Assembly: GCF_035621355.1 (NCBI RefSeq)
Contig: NZ_CP141769.1
Coordinates: forward strand, 186,001 to 250,000
Direction of reading: 5' to 3'
Origin: Thiobacillus sp. SCUT-2
Lineage (GTDB): Bacteria; Pseudomonadota; Gammaproteobacteria; Burkholderiales; Thiobacillaceae
DNA: 64,000 nt
The notes beneath the pieces were generated by a model. That model saw only the letters and a list, made by a program, of their open reading frames with translations. It was not told the origin of the DNA and did no database searches. Both the position numbers and the translations under genes were made by a program. Of this stretch, positions 8,922-19,296 are shown one piece after another. Positions within the stretch are counted from its first letter, which is position 1, and each line of letters begins with the position of its first letter.

Positions 8922-9841
8922 GGCCGGGCCCGCATCATTTGTTCCACCTGCAATGCATAGGGCCGGAAGGCGCGCAGCTCGCTGCCGTCGACGGCGACGA
9001 GGCCGCCATAGCCGCCGCGCTGCATGAAGGCCTCGCCGGCGGGCGTGGCGGCGAACTCGAGCAGGGCCTTGCGGATCGCCTGCGCGTCGCGGTCCGTCAG
9101 GCGCGGATGGGTGAGATACATCAGGCTGGAGAGGGGCGGTGTTTCGATGAGCACGCGCAACTGCCGGCGCGCGTCTTGCGGCAGCAGGCTGTACGGGTGC
9201 AACCCGACCATGGCGGCGGAGGCGCGGCCGTTGACGACCTGCATCACCGCGTTGAGGTGGGTGCCGTAGTCGATCGTCTCGTAATCGAAGTTGCGACGCA
9301 GTCCGTGCGCGGCGAGCTCTGCCTGAACCGCCAGCGCCGTCACGGCGAGCGCATCGGGCGTCGCGATCGTGCGGCCGCGCAGCGCCTCCGGCGTATGGTA
9401 GGGCGAGTCGGCCCTGACGACGAGAAGGCCCTGTGTCTGCCGGGCGTACTTCAGCAGCGGGCGGTAGCCCGCGTCCTGCCGCGCCAGCCAGGCAAGGTGC
9501 GGCGCCGTGAGCACGATGTCGTAGTCACCCTCGCGCGTGCGCGCGGCGAACGTCTTGAAGTCGCGCGCGCTGTATATGACCACGCGCCGCCGCAGGCGCT
9601 TCTCGATCGCGTCGGCGAGCGGCTGGTAGGTTTCCAGGATCTGCTTGGCGGTCATGTTGGGGAAGGCGCCGAACACCAGCGGTGCATCGGCTGCGCGGCC
9701 TGGCGGCGCCGCAAGCAGCAGCACCGCCAGCAGGGCGGCCAGGCCCCACGGCATCGACGCGCTGCAGCGACGCGCCGCGGAGGCGCGCAGTGCAATCAAC
9801 ACGCGTCGGGCCAGGCCCGACCACACGAGCAATCGATGCAA
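8918..9841 (-). CDS. PhnD-like periplasmic substrate-binding protein
   Basis: The mature sequence (PLVFGAFPNMTAKQILETYQ, EGDYDIVLTAPHLAW, VGLHPYSLLP) matches the phosphate/phosphite/phosphonate-binding (PhnD/TauA) fold, about 255 residues. I chose the TTG at 9841 because AGGGGAAA lies nine bases upstream; the ATG at 9754 directly before the hydrophobic signal core is an alternative. No transporter permease or ATPase is nearby. It sits between argA (16 bases upstream) and the GGDEF-EAL gene (4-base overlap), so a sensory rather than transport role is likely (inference). Confidence 0.82.
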   Translation of the reverse strand: MHRLLVWSGLARRVLIALRASAARRCSASMPWGLAALLAVLLLAAPPGRAADAPLVFGAFPNMTAKQILETYQPLADAIEKRLRRRVVIYSARDFKTFAARTREGDYDIVLTAPHLAWLARQDAGYRPLLKYARQTQGLLVVRADSPYHTPEALRGRTIATPDALAVTALAVQAELAAHGLRRNFDYETIDYGTHLNAVMQVVNGRASAAMVGLHPYSLLPQDARRQLRVLIETPPLSSLMYLTHPRLTDRDAQAIRKALLEFAATPAGEAFMQRGGYGGLVAVDGSELRAFRPYALQVEQMMRARP

Positions 9842-9857
9842 GGTCGCTTTCCCCTGT

Positions 9858-11171
9858 CTACAGTGTTTTTTGCAGAACCTTGGATTTCCGCTTGTAGTTG
9901 TAGAGCGCCTGCTTGCGCTTGGGCAGATGGTCGGGGCTGCTGTCGACGAAGCCGCGCTCCTCGAACCAGTGCTCGGTGCGGGTGGTGAGGACGAACAGGT
10001 GCTTGAAGCCCGCCTTCCTGCCGCGCTTCTCGGCCTCGTCCAGCAGCAGGTCGCCGAAGCCGCGTCCACGGAAATCGCGCGACACCGCGAGGCAGGCGAG
10101 TTCGGCAGCCTCCTCCTCGGGAAAAGGGTAGAGCGCCGCGCAGCCGGCAACGACGCCGTCGGACTCGAGCACGAGAAAGCGGTCGATTTCGATTTCCAGC
10201 AGCTCGCGCGAGCGCCGCACCAGAATGCCCTCGCGCTCGAGAGGTTCGATCAGGCCGAGGATGCCGCCGACGTCGTCGATCGTCGCAGGCCGCAGGGTCT
10301 CGAGCGGTGCCGGCGTGACCAGCGTGCCCACGCCTTCGCGGGTGAACAGCTCGGACAACAGCGCGCCGTCCCGATGGCGGCTGATGAGATGCGCGCGCTT
10401 GACGCCCTGGGTGCAGGCCGTGATGGCGCACGGCAGGTAATAGGTCACGTCTTCCGGCAGCTGCGCTTCCCGGTCGAGAATCTGCCGCGCCTCGTTGACG
10501 GTGAGCGCGTTGTGGATCGTCTGTCCGTCGTCGGGAACGCCCTCGGTCTCCATCAGGAAGATGAGCTTGTCTGCCGCCAGTTCGACGGCGGCCTGCGTGG
10601 CGACGTCCTCCAGGCTGAGGTTGAATATCTCGCCGGTGGGCGAATAGCCGATCGGCGACAGCAGCACGATGTCGTGCTGGTCGAGCCGTCTCCTGATCGC
10701 CGCGGCGTCGATCTTGCGGACCTCGCCGGTGTGCAGCAGGTCGACGCCGTCGCGCACGCCCAGCGGCTGCGCGGTCACGAAGTTGCCCGAGGCGACCCGG
10801 ATGTCGGCGCCGGCCATCGGCGTATTGGCGATACCGAGCGAAAGCAGCGCCTCGATCTCGACCCGCACCGTCCCGGCCGCCTCCTTGACGCAGGCCAGCG
10901 CGGCGTCATCGGTGACGCGCAGGCCGTTGACGTAGCGGATCGCGGTGCCGTTCTCGGTCAGCCGGGCCTCGACCTGCGGCCGCACGCCGTGGATCAGCAC
11001 CAGGCGCACCCCGAGGCTGTTCAGCAGGTTGACATCGTGCGCCAGCTGCACGAAGCCGCCTTCGGCCACCAGTTCCCCGCCGAATGCGATGACGAAGGTC
11101 TTGCCGCGAAAGCCGTGGATGTAGGGCGCGGCGGACCGGAACCAATGAACGAAGTGGGTGGTGTCTTTCAA
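9858..11171 (-). CDS. argA: N-acetylglutamate synthase
   Basis: About 437 residues, close to E. coli ArgA (443) and similar end to end. The N-terminal amino-acid-kinase-like domain has FRGKTFVIAFGGELV and LIHGVRPQVEARL. The C-terminal GNAT domain has RPATIDDVGGILGLIEPLE, FRGRGFGDLLLDEAE and YNYKRKSKVL. It makes N-acetylglutamate, the first step of arginine synthesis. I chose the TTG at 11171, which begins KDTTHFVHWFR and matches the family N-terminus. The frame is open further upstream (ATGs at 11246 and 11255), but that part has no family similarity. The PhnD-like gene starts 16 bases downstream. Confidence 0.9.
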   Translation of the reverse strand: MKDTTHFVHWFRSAAPYIHGFRGKTFVIAFGGELVAEGGFVQLAHDVNLLNSLGVRLVLIHGVRPQVEARLTENGTAIRYVNGLRVTDDAALACVKEAAGTVRVEIEALLSLGIANTPMAGADIRVASGNFVTAQPLGVRDGVDLLHTGEVRKIDAAAIRRRLDQHDIVLLSPIGYSPTGEIFNLSLEDVATQAAVELAADKLIFLMETEGVPDDGQTIHNALTVNEARQILDREAQLPEDVTYYLPCAITACTQGVKRAHLISRHRDGALLSELFTREGVGTLVTPAPLETLRPATIDDVGGILGLIEPLEREGILVRRSRELLEIEIDRFLVLESDGVVAGCAALYPFPEEEAAELACLAVSRDFRGRGFGDLLLDEAEKRGRKAGFKHLFVLTTRTEHWFEERGFVDSSPDHLPKRKQALYNYKRKSKVLQKTL

Positions 11172-11337
11172 CGGAAGGCCTGGTCGGATTGTTCTAGTCG
11201 AAGGATACAGAAAAGCCTTGCGAAATGCAGGGCGCGCGCTCACCATTCGAATCATAAACGGAACAAATCGTCGCGGTTTTACGTGATCAACGGTTTTTCG
11301 CGCAGAACTTACAGCAATTCTCAGGAGACCCGAAACG

Positions 11338-11772
11338 ATGAAGCGCATGAACAAGATGATCGGTGCCCTGCTTGGCAGCGCCATGATGGTGGGCGCGCTG
11401 GTGCTGCCGGCAATTTCTCATGCCGCCGACAAGGCCAGGCTGGTGATCCAGGTCAGCGTGAACGACCCCGCGACCTGGAACCTGGCCCTTAACAACGCGA
11501 AAAACGTCCAGAAGGATGTCGGCAAGGAGAACGTGGACCTCGAGATCGTCGCGTACGGACCCGGCATCAACATGCTGAAGGCGGACTCCGAAGTCGCGAA
11601 CCGGATCGACGAGGCGGTCGACTCGGGCGTTCAGGTCGTGGCATGCCAGAACACGATGCGCGGCATGAAGCTCAACAAGGACGACATGAACGCCAAGGTC
11701 GGCTACGTCCCGTCGGGCGTGGTGGAGATCATGCGCCGCGAGCAGCAGGGCTACGCCTATCTGCGCCCGTAA
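11338..11772 (+). CDS. Secreted DsrE/F-like protein
   Basis: A 144-residue protein from ATG 11338 with CAGGAGA upstream. The signal peptide ends near AISHA (about residue 29). The mature domain (ARLVIQVSVNDPATWNLALNNAKN, VDLEIVAYGPGINMLKADS, VVACQNTMRGMKL) matches the DsrE/DsrF-like alpha/beta fold. A single Cys (ACQNT) lies where several family members carry their active thiol. The family includes sulfur-carrier proteins, but secreted members are poorly characterised. It is monocistronic, followed by a strong terminator. Confidence 0.82.
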   Translation: MKRMNKMIGALLGSAMMVGALVLPAISHAADKARLVIQVSVNDPATWNLALNNAKNVQKDVGKENVDLEIVAYGPGINMLKADSEVANRIDEAVDSGVQVVACQNTMRGMKLNKDDMNAKVGYVPSGVVEIMRREQQGYAYLRP

Positions 11773-11784
11773 GGCCGGATGCCG

Positions 11785-11817
11785 AAAAAAAACCGGGCCG
11801 AGGCCCGGTTTTTTTTT
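11785..11817. terminator. Bidirectional intrinsic terminator (DsrE-like / rsmE)
   Basis: AACCGGGCC and GGCCCGGTT arms around a tiny loop, flanked by an A-run on one side and nine T on the other. It serves the plus-strand DsrE-like gene and the converging rsmE. Confidence 0.9.
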
Positions 11818-11834
11818 GCGCCTGCGCGAAGCGC

Positions 11835-12563
11835 TCAGAAATCGCCCCACAGCGTCTGCAGGGCGGCCAGCGCCGCGACGGCAGCAGTTTCGGTGCGCAG
11901 CACGCGGGGGCCGAGCCTGACCGGCGTCGCGCCGGCAGCGTGGAGGGCGGCGATCTCGTCCGCTTCGAAGCCGCCTTCGGGGCCCGCCACCAGGCAATCG
12001 GTGCCGGCGGGCGGAGCCAGGTCCGCCAGCCGCGTCTCGGCCAGCGGCGAGAGAAACAGCAGTCGGCCCGTTCGGGGCTGGCCCAGCCACGCGGCGAGGC
12101 TGAGCGGGGTCGCGACGTGCGGAACCCGGTTGCGGCCGCATTGCTCGCAGGCGCTTGCGACGACGCCCTGCCAGTGCTGGACGCGGCGGTCGGCGCGTTC
12201 CCCGGCGAGCTTGACGACGCTGCGCCTGGCCGCGATGGGCTGGATCGCCGCGACGCCGAGCTCGACCGCCTTCTGCAGCGTGTAGTCCATGCGCTCGCCG
12301 CTCGAAATGCCCTGCGCCAGCAGCACCTGCAAACGCGATTCGCGCTCGACGTCGACGAAATCGGTGATGCGGACCGCCACTTCGTCCTTGACGATGCGCT
12401 CGATATGCGCGGCGAACTCGCCGCCCCCGCCGTTGAACAGCGTGACAGGGTCGCCCACGCCCAGCCGCAGGGCCCGTGCCGCATGGCGTGCGGGCCCCGC
12501 CGGAAGGGCGAGGCGCGCTCCGGGTGCGAGCGGCTGGTCGAGGAAAAAACGCGGGGGGGACAT
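11835..12563 (-). CDS. rsmE: 16S rRNA m3U1498 methyltransferase RsmE
   Basis: A 242-residue protein from ATG 12563. The N-terminal PUA-like part has RFFLDQPL and ARALRLGVGDPVTLFNGGGGEF. The SPOUT/trefoil-knot C-terminus has KAVELGVAAIQPI, LVAGPEGGFEADEIA, RLGPRVLRTETAAVAAL. It methylates U1498 of 16S rRNA. The redoxin gene diverges about 45 bases away, so the two promoters must lie close together. The frame is open upstream but has no family similarity there. Confidence 0.94.
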   Translation of the reverse strand: MSPPRFFLDQPLAPGARLALPAGPARHAARALRLGVGDPVTLFNGGGGEFAAHIERIVKDEVAVRITDFVDVERESRLQVLLAQGISSGERMDYTLQKAVELGVAAIQPIAARRSVVKLAGERADRRVQHWQGVVASACEQCGRNRVPHVATPLSLAAWLGQPRTGRLLFLSPLAETRLADLAPPAGTDCLVAGPEGGFEADEIAALHAAGATPVRLGPRVLRTETAAVAALAALQTLWGDF

Positions 12564-12608
12564 CTTGGTATTATGCCGGGGTTGTCGAGAACTTCTGCGG
12601 AGCGCGTC

Positions 12609-13169
12609 ATGGTTTCCCTCACCACCCCGGTATGCGACTTTGGCTGGAAGGCCCCGGATTTCAGCCTGCCCGGCGTCGACGGCAAAAGGTGGACGCTGCA
12701 GGACGCGATGGGCCCCAACGGCCTGCTGGTCATGTTCATCTGCAACCATTGTCCCTATGTCAAGGCAATCCGGCCCCGCCTGGTGCGCGATCTTGCCGAA
12801 CTCAAGCGCGACCACGGCATCCATGCCATCGCGATCATGTCGAACGATCCGACCGACTACGCCGAGGATTCCTTCGACAACATGCAGCGCGTCGCCGCCG
12901 AATTCGACTTTCCGTTCCCCTACGTGATCGACGAGACCCAGGCGGTCGCGAAGGCCTACGGGGCGGTGTGCACGCCCGACTTCTTCGGCTTCAATCGCGA
13001 TCTCGAGCTGCAGTACCGCGGGCGCTTCGACGAGTCGCGCAAGGAAACCGCGCCGGAGGGGGTGCGCCGCGACCTGTTCGAGGCGATGAAGGGCATCGCG
13101 GCCACCCAGCGCGGCCCGGCGGAGCAGATCCCCAGCATGGGCTGCTCGATCAAGTGGAAGGAGGCATGA
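12609..13169 (+). CDS. Thioredoxin-fold redoxin (AhpC/TSA-like)
   Basis: A 186-residue protein from ATG 12609. It has the redoxin fold of the PRX-like group: WKAPDFSLPGVDGKRW at the start, MFICNHCPYVKAI near residue 40 with a CxxC (CNHC), then GAVCTPDFFGFN with the conserved cis-Pro region. It ends ...PSMGCSIKWK. It is cytosolic, with no signal peptide. It is a thiol oxidoreductase or peroxidase whose partner is unknown. It starts a plus-strand run with the methyltransferase (1-base gap) and the inositol-phosphatase-like gene. Confidence 0.85.
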   Translation: MVSLTTPVCDFGWKAPDFSLPGVDGKRWTLQDAMGPNGLLVMFICNHCPYVKAIRPRLVRDLAELKRDHGIHAIAIMSNDPTDYAEDSFDNMQRVAAEFDFPFPYVIDETQAVAKAYGAVCTPDFFGFNRDLELQYRGRFDESRKETAPEGVRRDLFEAMKGIAATQRGPAEQIPSMGCSIKWKEA

Positions 13170-13170
13170 C

Positions 13171-13785
13171 ATGGTCGACCGTCGCGAACATTGGGAAACC
13201 GTCTACCGAACCAAGGCGACCGACCAGGTCAGCTGGTTCCAGACGCATGCCGGCGCGTCGCTGCGCCTGATCGAGGCCTGCGCGGGCCCCGGGGCGAGCG
13301 TGATCGACGTCGGCGGCGGCGCCTCGGTGCTGGTCGACGAACTGCTCGACGCCGGGTATCGCAACCTGGCCGTGCTCGACCTGGCGGAGTCGGCGCTGGC
13401 CGCCAGCAGGGCGCGCCTCGGCGCGCGGGCCGGGATGGTGCAGTGGATCGCGGCCGACATCACCCGTGCCGAGTTGCCGGCGGCGCATTACGACGTCTGG
13501 CACGACCGCGCCGTGTTCCATTTCCTGACCGATCCGGACGACCGCGCGCGCTACGTCGCGCAGGTCCTGAAAAGCGTGAAGCCCGGCGGCCACGTGATCG
13601 TCGCCGCGTTCGGCCCCGGCGGCCCGCTGCAGTGCTCGGGCCTCGACGTGGTGCGCTACGCGCCCGACGCGCTGCACGCCCAGTTCGGCGCGCCATTCCG
13701 GTTGCTCGGCCACGAGACCGAAATCCACCACACCCCCGGCGGCACGGAGCAGGAATTCGTCTACTGCTACTGCGTGCGGACCTGA
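13171..13785 (+). CDS. Class I SAM-dependent methyltransferase
   Basis: A 204-residue protein from ATG 13171. Motif I is VIDVGGGASVLVDELLDAGY (residues 45-64), followed by LAVLDLAESAL and motif IV DVWHDRAVFHFL. The N-terminal HWETVYRTKATDQVSWFQ is typical of a small methyltransferase family annotated as thiol or arsenite methyltransferase-like, often in sulfur or metal bacteria. The substrate is not known. It starts 1 base after the redoxin stop and is probably translationally coupled. Confidence 0.87.
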   Translation: MVDRREHWETVYRTKATDQVSWFQTHAGASLRLIEACAGPGASVIDVGGGASVLVDELLDAGYRNLAVLDLAESALAASRARLGARAGMVQWIAADITRAELPAAHYDVWHDRAVFHFLTDPDDRARYVAQVLKSVKPGGHVIVAAFGPGGPLQCSGLDVVRYAPDALHAQFGAPFRLLGHETEIHHTPGGTEQEFVYCYCVRT

Positions 13786-13796
13786 GGAGCCTTTCC

Positions 13797-14579
13797 ATGC
13801 TTGAACAGGTCAAGGCGCTGGTGCGCGAGGTCGCGCGGCGCGAAGTGACGCCGCGCTTCCTCAAGGTGACGCACAGCCACAAGCCCGACGGCAGCCTCTT
13901 CACCGAGGCCGATGCGGCGACGCAGGCCGCGCTCGAGGCCGGCCTGCCGCGGATCAAGGATGTCCCCGTGCTGGGCGAGGAGATGACCGAGCAGCAGCAG
14001 CGCGACGCCTGGGAGGCCGGGCGCGACGGGCTGTGGTGCGTCGACCCGATCGACGGCACCTCCAATTTCGTTGCCGGCGTGCCCTATTTCGCGATATCGG
14101 TCGCCTATCTCTACAAGGGCGAGCGCCAGCTCGGCGTCGTCTACGATCCCGTGGCCGATGAGATGTTCACCGCCGAGCGCGGCCGCGGGGCGCATCTGAA
14201 CGGCACGCCGCTGCCGCTGCGCCAACCCGTGTCCGAGCTGCGGCGCGCGCTCGCCGGCGTCGAGATGAAGCGCATCGACCGCGAACTGGCGGGCCGCCTG
14301 GCGTCGTGGCCGCCGTACGCCTCGCAGCGCAATTTCGGCGCCTCCACGCTCGACTGGTGCTACACCGCGGCGGGCCGCTTCGACGTCTACCTGCACGGCG
14401 GGCAGAAGCTGTGGGACTATGCCGCCGGCGCGCTGATCCTGGAGGAAGCGGGCGGACGGCTCGCCTGCCTGACCGGCAGCTTCGACATCGCCAGCGTGTG
14501 GGAGCGCTCGGTCGTCGCTTCGGTCCGCCCCGACCTGTTCGAGCAGTGGCGCGACTGGCTGAAGGCGGCGGGCGCATAA
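13797..14579 (+). CDS. Inositol monophosphatase family protein
   Basis: A 260-residue protein from ATG 13797, 11 bases after the methyltransferase, with GAGGAG upstream. All three metal-binding motifs are present: GEEM near residue 61, WCVDPIDGTSNF near 81, and LWDYAAGALILEEAGG near 205. These are Mg2+-dependent sugar-phosphate phosphatases (inositol-1-phosphate, fructose-1,6-bisphosphate or histidinol phosphate). Next to a Calvin/glycolysis block a sugar-bisphosphatase role is possible, but the sequence alone does not decide it. Confidence 0.9.
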   Translation: MLEQVKALVREVARREVTPRFLKVTHSHKPDGSLFTEADAATQAALEAGLPRIKDVPVLGEEMTEQQQRDAWEAGRDGLWCVDPIDGTSNFVAGVPYFAISVAYLYKGERQLGVVYDPVADEMFTAERGRGAHLNGTPLPLRQPVSELRRALAGVEMKRIDRELAGRLASWPPYASQRNFGASTLDWCYTAAGRFDVYLHGGQKLWDYAAGALILEEAGGRLACLTGSFDIASVWERSVVASVRPDLFEQWRDWLKAAGA

Positions 14580-14811
14580 GCCGTCGCGTTGCCCCAATAA
14601 AAAGAATTTAGGGTCCGAATTCTGAGCCGGCGCATGAGCTTGTCGGTTTAAGCCCTTGTCGCAGCGCGCCTTTTCCGGGCCGTGGCTGCGGCTTGCCGAA
14701 GCCCGCCCTGCTGACGGATAATCAAGGTTTTTGCATATTCTGCCCAAGCTGCCGCCGCGTGGCTTTTTCGGGCGGCGGTGCACGGTTTTTTACTTAGCAG
14801 AAGGGAACGCA

Positions 14812-16797
14812 ATGCCTACCCGTAACGACCTGGCCAATGCCATCCGCGCGCTTGCGATGGATGCCGTCGAAAAAGCCAAATCCGGCCACCCCGGCGCCCC
14901 CATGGGCATGGCGGAAATCGCCGAAACGCTGTGGAACCACCATATGCGCCACAACCCCGCGAACCCGAAATGGGCCGACCGCGACCGTTTCGTGCTGTCG
15001 AACGGCCACGGCTCGATGCTGATCTATGCGCTGCTGCACCTGACCGGCTACGACCTGTCGATGGAAGACCTGAAGCAGTTCCGCCAGTTGCATTCCAAGA
15101 CCCCGGGTCACCCCGAGTACGGCTACACCGCCGGCGTCGAGACGACCACCGGCCCGCTCGGCCAGGGCGTCACCAACGCCGTCGGCATGGCGATGGCAGA
15201 GAAGATCCTCGCGGCCGAATTCAACAAGCCCGGCCACGCCATCGTCGACCACCACACCTACGTGTTCATGGGCGACGGCTGCATGATGGAAGGCATCTCG
15301 CACGAGGCGTGCGCGCTGGCCGGCACCTGGAAGCTCAACAAGCTGATCGCCTTCTGGGACGACAACGGCATCTCGATCGACGGCCACATCGAGCACTGGT
15401 ACACCGACGACACCGCCAAGCGCTTCGAAGCCTACGGCTGGCACGTCATCCCCAACGTCGACGGCCATGACGTCGCCGCCATCGAGGCCGCGATCCAGAA
15501 GGCCAAGGCCAGCACCGACAAGCCGACGCTGATCTGCTGCAAGACCATCATCGGCAAGGGTTCGCCCAACAAGGCCGGCACCCACGACGTGCACGGCGCC
15601 GCGCTGGGCCACGACGAAGTCGAAGCCACCCGCAAGAACATGGGCTGGACCTCGCCCGCGTTCGAGATCCCCGCCGACATCTACGCCGGCTGGGACGCCA
15701 AGACCAAGGGCCAGGGGCTCGAAACCCTGTGGAACAACAAGTTCGCCGAGTACAAGAAGGCCTTCCCGGCCGAGGCGGCCGAGTTCGAGCGCCGCATGAA
15801 GGGCGAGCTGCCGGCCAACTGGAAGGCGCACGTCGCCGAGAAGCTGGCCGCGATCAACGCCAAGGGCGAAACCGTCGCCACCCGCAAGGCGAGCCAGATC
15901 GCGATCAACGCGCTGGCCTCGGCGCTGCCCGAGTTCGTCGGCGGCTCCGCCGACCTGACCGGTTCCAACCTGACCAACTGGGAAGGCTGCAAGCCGGTGC
16001 GCCACGGCAACCCCGGCAACTACATCAGCTACGGCGTGCGTGAATTCGGCATGGCCGCGATCATGAACGGCATGGCGCTGCATGGCGGCATCCTGCCCTT
16101 CGGCGGCACCTTCCTGATGTTCTCCGAATACTCGCGCAACGCGCTGCGCATGGCCGCGCTGATGAAGCAGCGCGTGATCCACGTGTTCACGCACGACTCC
16201 ATCGGCCTCGGCGAGGACGGCCCGACCCACCAGCCGATCGAGCAGACCGCGACGCTGCGCATGATCCCCAACATGGACGTCTGGCGCCCCTGCGACACCG
16301 TCGAAACCCTGGTCGGCTGGACTGCCTCGGTCGAGCGCACCAGCGGTCCGACCAGCCACATCCTCTCGCGCCAGAACCTGCCGTTCATGAAGCGCGACGA
16401 CGCGACGATCGCCAACATCGCCAAGGGCGGCTACGTGCTGAAGGACGCCGCTGGCGCGAAGGCGGTCATCATCGCCACCGGCTCCGAAGTCGAACTCGCG
16501 GTCAAGGCCCAGGAAGCGCTGGCCGCCGAGGGCATCGCGGTGCGGGTGGTGTCGATGCCGTCGACCAACGTGTTCGACCGCCAGGACGCCGCCTACAAGG
16601 CAAGCGTGCTGCCCAAGGGCCTGCCCCGTGTTGCCGTCGAAGCCGGCGTGACCGATTTCTGGCGCAAGTACGTGGGCCTCGAGGGCGCGGTGGTCGGCAT
16701 CGACCGCTTCGGTGAATCCGCTCCGGCGCCGGTCCTGTTCAAGGAATTCGGCTTCACCCCGGAAAACGTCGCCGCCGCGGTCAAGAGCGTTCTGTAA
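14812..16797 (+). CDS. tkt: Transketolase
   Basis: A 661-residue protein from ATG 14812 with AAGGGAA upstream. The N-terminal thiamine-diphosphate domain has [18 protein letters not shown], the TPP motif starting [13 protein letters not shown], and [14 protein letters not shown]. The pyrimidine domain has [17 protein letters not shown] and [18 protein letters not shown]-terminal domain completes the normal length. It transfers two-carbon units in the Calvin cycle and pentose phosphate pathway. It is first of five collinear carbon genes; the 232-base upstream gap shows no clear riboswitch. Confidence 0.97.
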   Translation: MPTRNDLANAIRALAMDAVEKAKSGHPGAPMGMAEIAETLWNHHMRHNPANPKWADRDRFVLSNGHGSMLIYALLHLTGYDLSMEDLKQFRQLHSKTPGHPEYGYTAGVETTTGPLGQGVTNAVGMAMAEKILAAEFNKPGHAIVDHHTYVFMGDGCMMEGISHEACALAGTWKLNKLIAFWDDNGISIDGHIEHWYTDDTAKRFEAYGWHVIPNVDGHDVAAIEAAIQKAKASTDKPTLICCKTIIGKGSPNKAGTHDVHGAALGHDEVEATRKNMGWTSPAFEIPADIYAGWDAKTKGQGLETLWNNKFAEYKKAFPAEAAEFERRMKGELPANWKAHVAEKLAAINAKGETVATRKASQIAINALASALPEFVGGSADLTGSNLTNWEGCKPVRHGNPGNYISYGVREFGMAAIMNGMALHGGILPFGGTFLMFSEYSRNALRMAALMKQRVIHVFTHDSIGLGEDGPTHQPIEQTATLRMIPNMDVWRPCDTVETLVGWTASVERTSGPTSHILSRQNLPFMKRDDATIANIAKGGYVLKDAAGAKAVIIATGSEVELAVKAQEALAAEGIAVRVVSMPSTNVFDRQDAAYKASVLPKGLPRVAVEAGVTDFWRKYVGLEGAVVGIDRFGESAPAPVLFKEFGFTPENVAAAVKSVL

Positions 16798-16800
16798 TTT

Positions 16801-17898
<1,098 letters not shown>

Positions 17899-17968
17899 GC
17901 GGTAAGCGGTGGGGCAGTGAGCGCGTTCCGCTTGCTCCTCACCGCTCCCCGCTCGCTTACCGGTGAGC
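17899..17968. repeat. GTGAGCGG-type intergenic inverted repeat
   Basis: The gap-pgk spacer holds GCGGTAAGCGGTGGGG...GTGAGC and its inverse CTCCTCACCGCTCCCC...GCTTACCGGTGAGC. Arms can pair (GGTAAGC with GCTTACC), but no T-run follows. It is related to the GGTGAGC tandem array at 39015 and the element after pgk. Confidence 0.55.
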
Positions 17969-18035
17969 CTTAAGGCCTGGCGCGGCCTCCAACGCCGCGT
18001 CAACCCTTAAACCTTACTGATCAGGAGAAAGCACC

Positions 18036-19217
18036 ATGGCATTCAAACGCGTCACCGATCTCGATCTGGCTGGCAAGCGCGTCTTCATCCGCGCCGACAT
18101 GAACGTGCCGGTCAAGGACGGCAAGGTCACGTCCGACGCCCGCATCACCGCCTCCATGCGCACCATCGAGCACTGCCTCAAGGCCGGTGCCAAGGTGATG
18201 GTCACGTCCCACCTCGGCCGTCCGACCGAAGGCGAGTTCAAGGAAGAGGATTCGCTGAAGCCCGTGGTCGACGTCATCGCCCAGAAGCTCGGCAAGAACA
18301 TCCGCCTGATCCGCGAGTGGGTCGACGGCGGCTTCGACGTCGCCGACGGCGAGCTGGTCGTGCTGGAGAACTGCCGCGTCAACAAGGGCGAGAAGAAGAA
18401 CGTCGACGAGACCGCGAAGAAGTATGCCGCGCTGTGCGACGTGTTCGTGATGGACGCCTTCGGCACCGCGCACCGCGCCGAAGCGTCGACCCACGGCATC
18501 GCCAAGTTCGCCCCGGTCGCCGCGGCCGGCATCCTGCTGACCGAGGAACTCGACGCGCTCGCCAAGGCGCTCGCCAACCCGGCGCGCCCGATGGTCGCCA
18601 TCGTCGGCGGCTCCAAGGTCTCGACCAAGCTGACCGTGCTCGAAGCGCTGTCCGAGAAGGTCGACCAGCTGGTCGTCGGCGGCGGCATCGCCAACACCTT
18701 CCTCGCCGCGATGGGCAAGAACGTCGGCAAGTCGCTGTGCGAGCATGACCTGATTCCGACCGCCAAGGCGCTGATCGAGAAGATGGCCGCGCGCGGCGCG
18801 TCGATTCCCATTGCCGTCGACGTGGTCGTCGGCAAGAAGTTCGACGCCAACGAGCCCGCCGTGCTGAAGAGCGCCGACGAGGTCGCCGACGACGACATGA
18901 TCTTCGACATCGGCCCGAAGAGCGCGCAGGAGCTCGCCGACATCATCGCCAAGGCCGGCACCATCGTGTGGAACGGCCCGGTCGGCGTGTTCGAGTTCGA
19001 CCAGTTCGGCGAAGGCACCAAGACGGTGTCGATGGCGATCGCCAACGCCGACGGCTTCAGCCTGGCCGGCGGCGGCGACACCATCGCCGCGATCCAGAAG
19101 TACGACATCTACGACAAGGTGAGCTACATTTCCACCGCCGGCGGTGCCTTCCTCGAATACCTCGAGGGCAAGGTGCTCCCCGCCGTCGCAATCCTGGAGG
19201 AACGCGCCCAGGGGTAA
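18036..19217 (+). CDS. pgk: Phosphoglycerate kinase
   Basis: A 393-residue protein from ATG 18036 with AGGAGAAA upstream. The N-domain substrate site is [20 protein letters not shown] and [11 protein letters not shown]. The hinge region is [20 protein letters not shown], and the C-terminal nucleotide site has [15 protein letters not shown] and GGGDTIAAI. It is of normal length. It phosphorylates 3-phosphoglycerate in the Calvin cycle or makes ATP in glycolysis. A terminator-like hairpin follows. Confidence 0.97.
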   Translation: MAFKRVTDLDLAGKRVFIRADMNVPVKDGKVTSDARITASMRTIEHCLKAGAKVMVTSHLGRPTEGEFKEEDSLKPVVDVIAQKLGKNIRLIREWVDGGFDVADGELVVLENCRVNKGEKKNVDETAKKYAALCDVFVMDAFGTAHRAEASTHGIAKFAPVAAAGILLTEELDALAKALANPARPMVAIVGGSKVSTKLTVLEALSEKVDQLVVGGGIANTFLAAMGKNVGKSLCEHDLIPTAKALIEKMAARGASIPIAVDVVVGKKFDANEPAVLKSADEVADDDMIFDIGPKSAQELADIIAKAGTIVWNGPVGVFEFDQFGEGTKTVSMAIANADGFSLAGGGDTIAAIQKYDIYDKVSYISTAGGAFLEYLEGKVLPAVAILEERAQG

Positions 19218-19230
19218 GCGGCAAACGGGA

Positions 19231-19267
19231 AGCGGTGAGCGGTTTTCGCTCGCCGCTTTTGTTTTTT
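19231..19267 (+). terminator. Intrinsic terminator after pgk (repeat-derived)
   Basis: AGCGGTGAGCG pairs with CGCTCGCCGCT around a GTTTT loop, followed by TTTTGTTTTTT. The stem is made of the GTGAGCGG repeat unit, so a dispersed repeat appears to act as the terminator here. Confidence 0.75.
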
Positions 19268-19296
19268 GTGCCGCCCACTGCTCACTGCTCACCACC

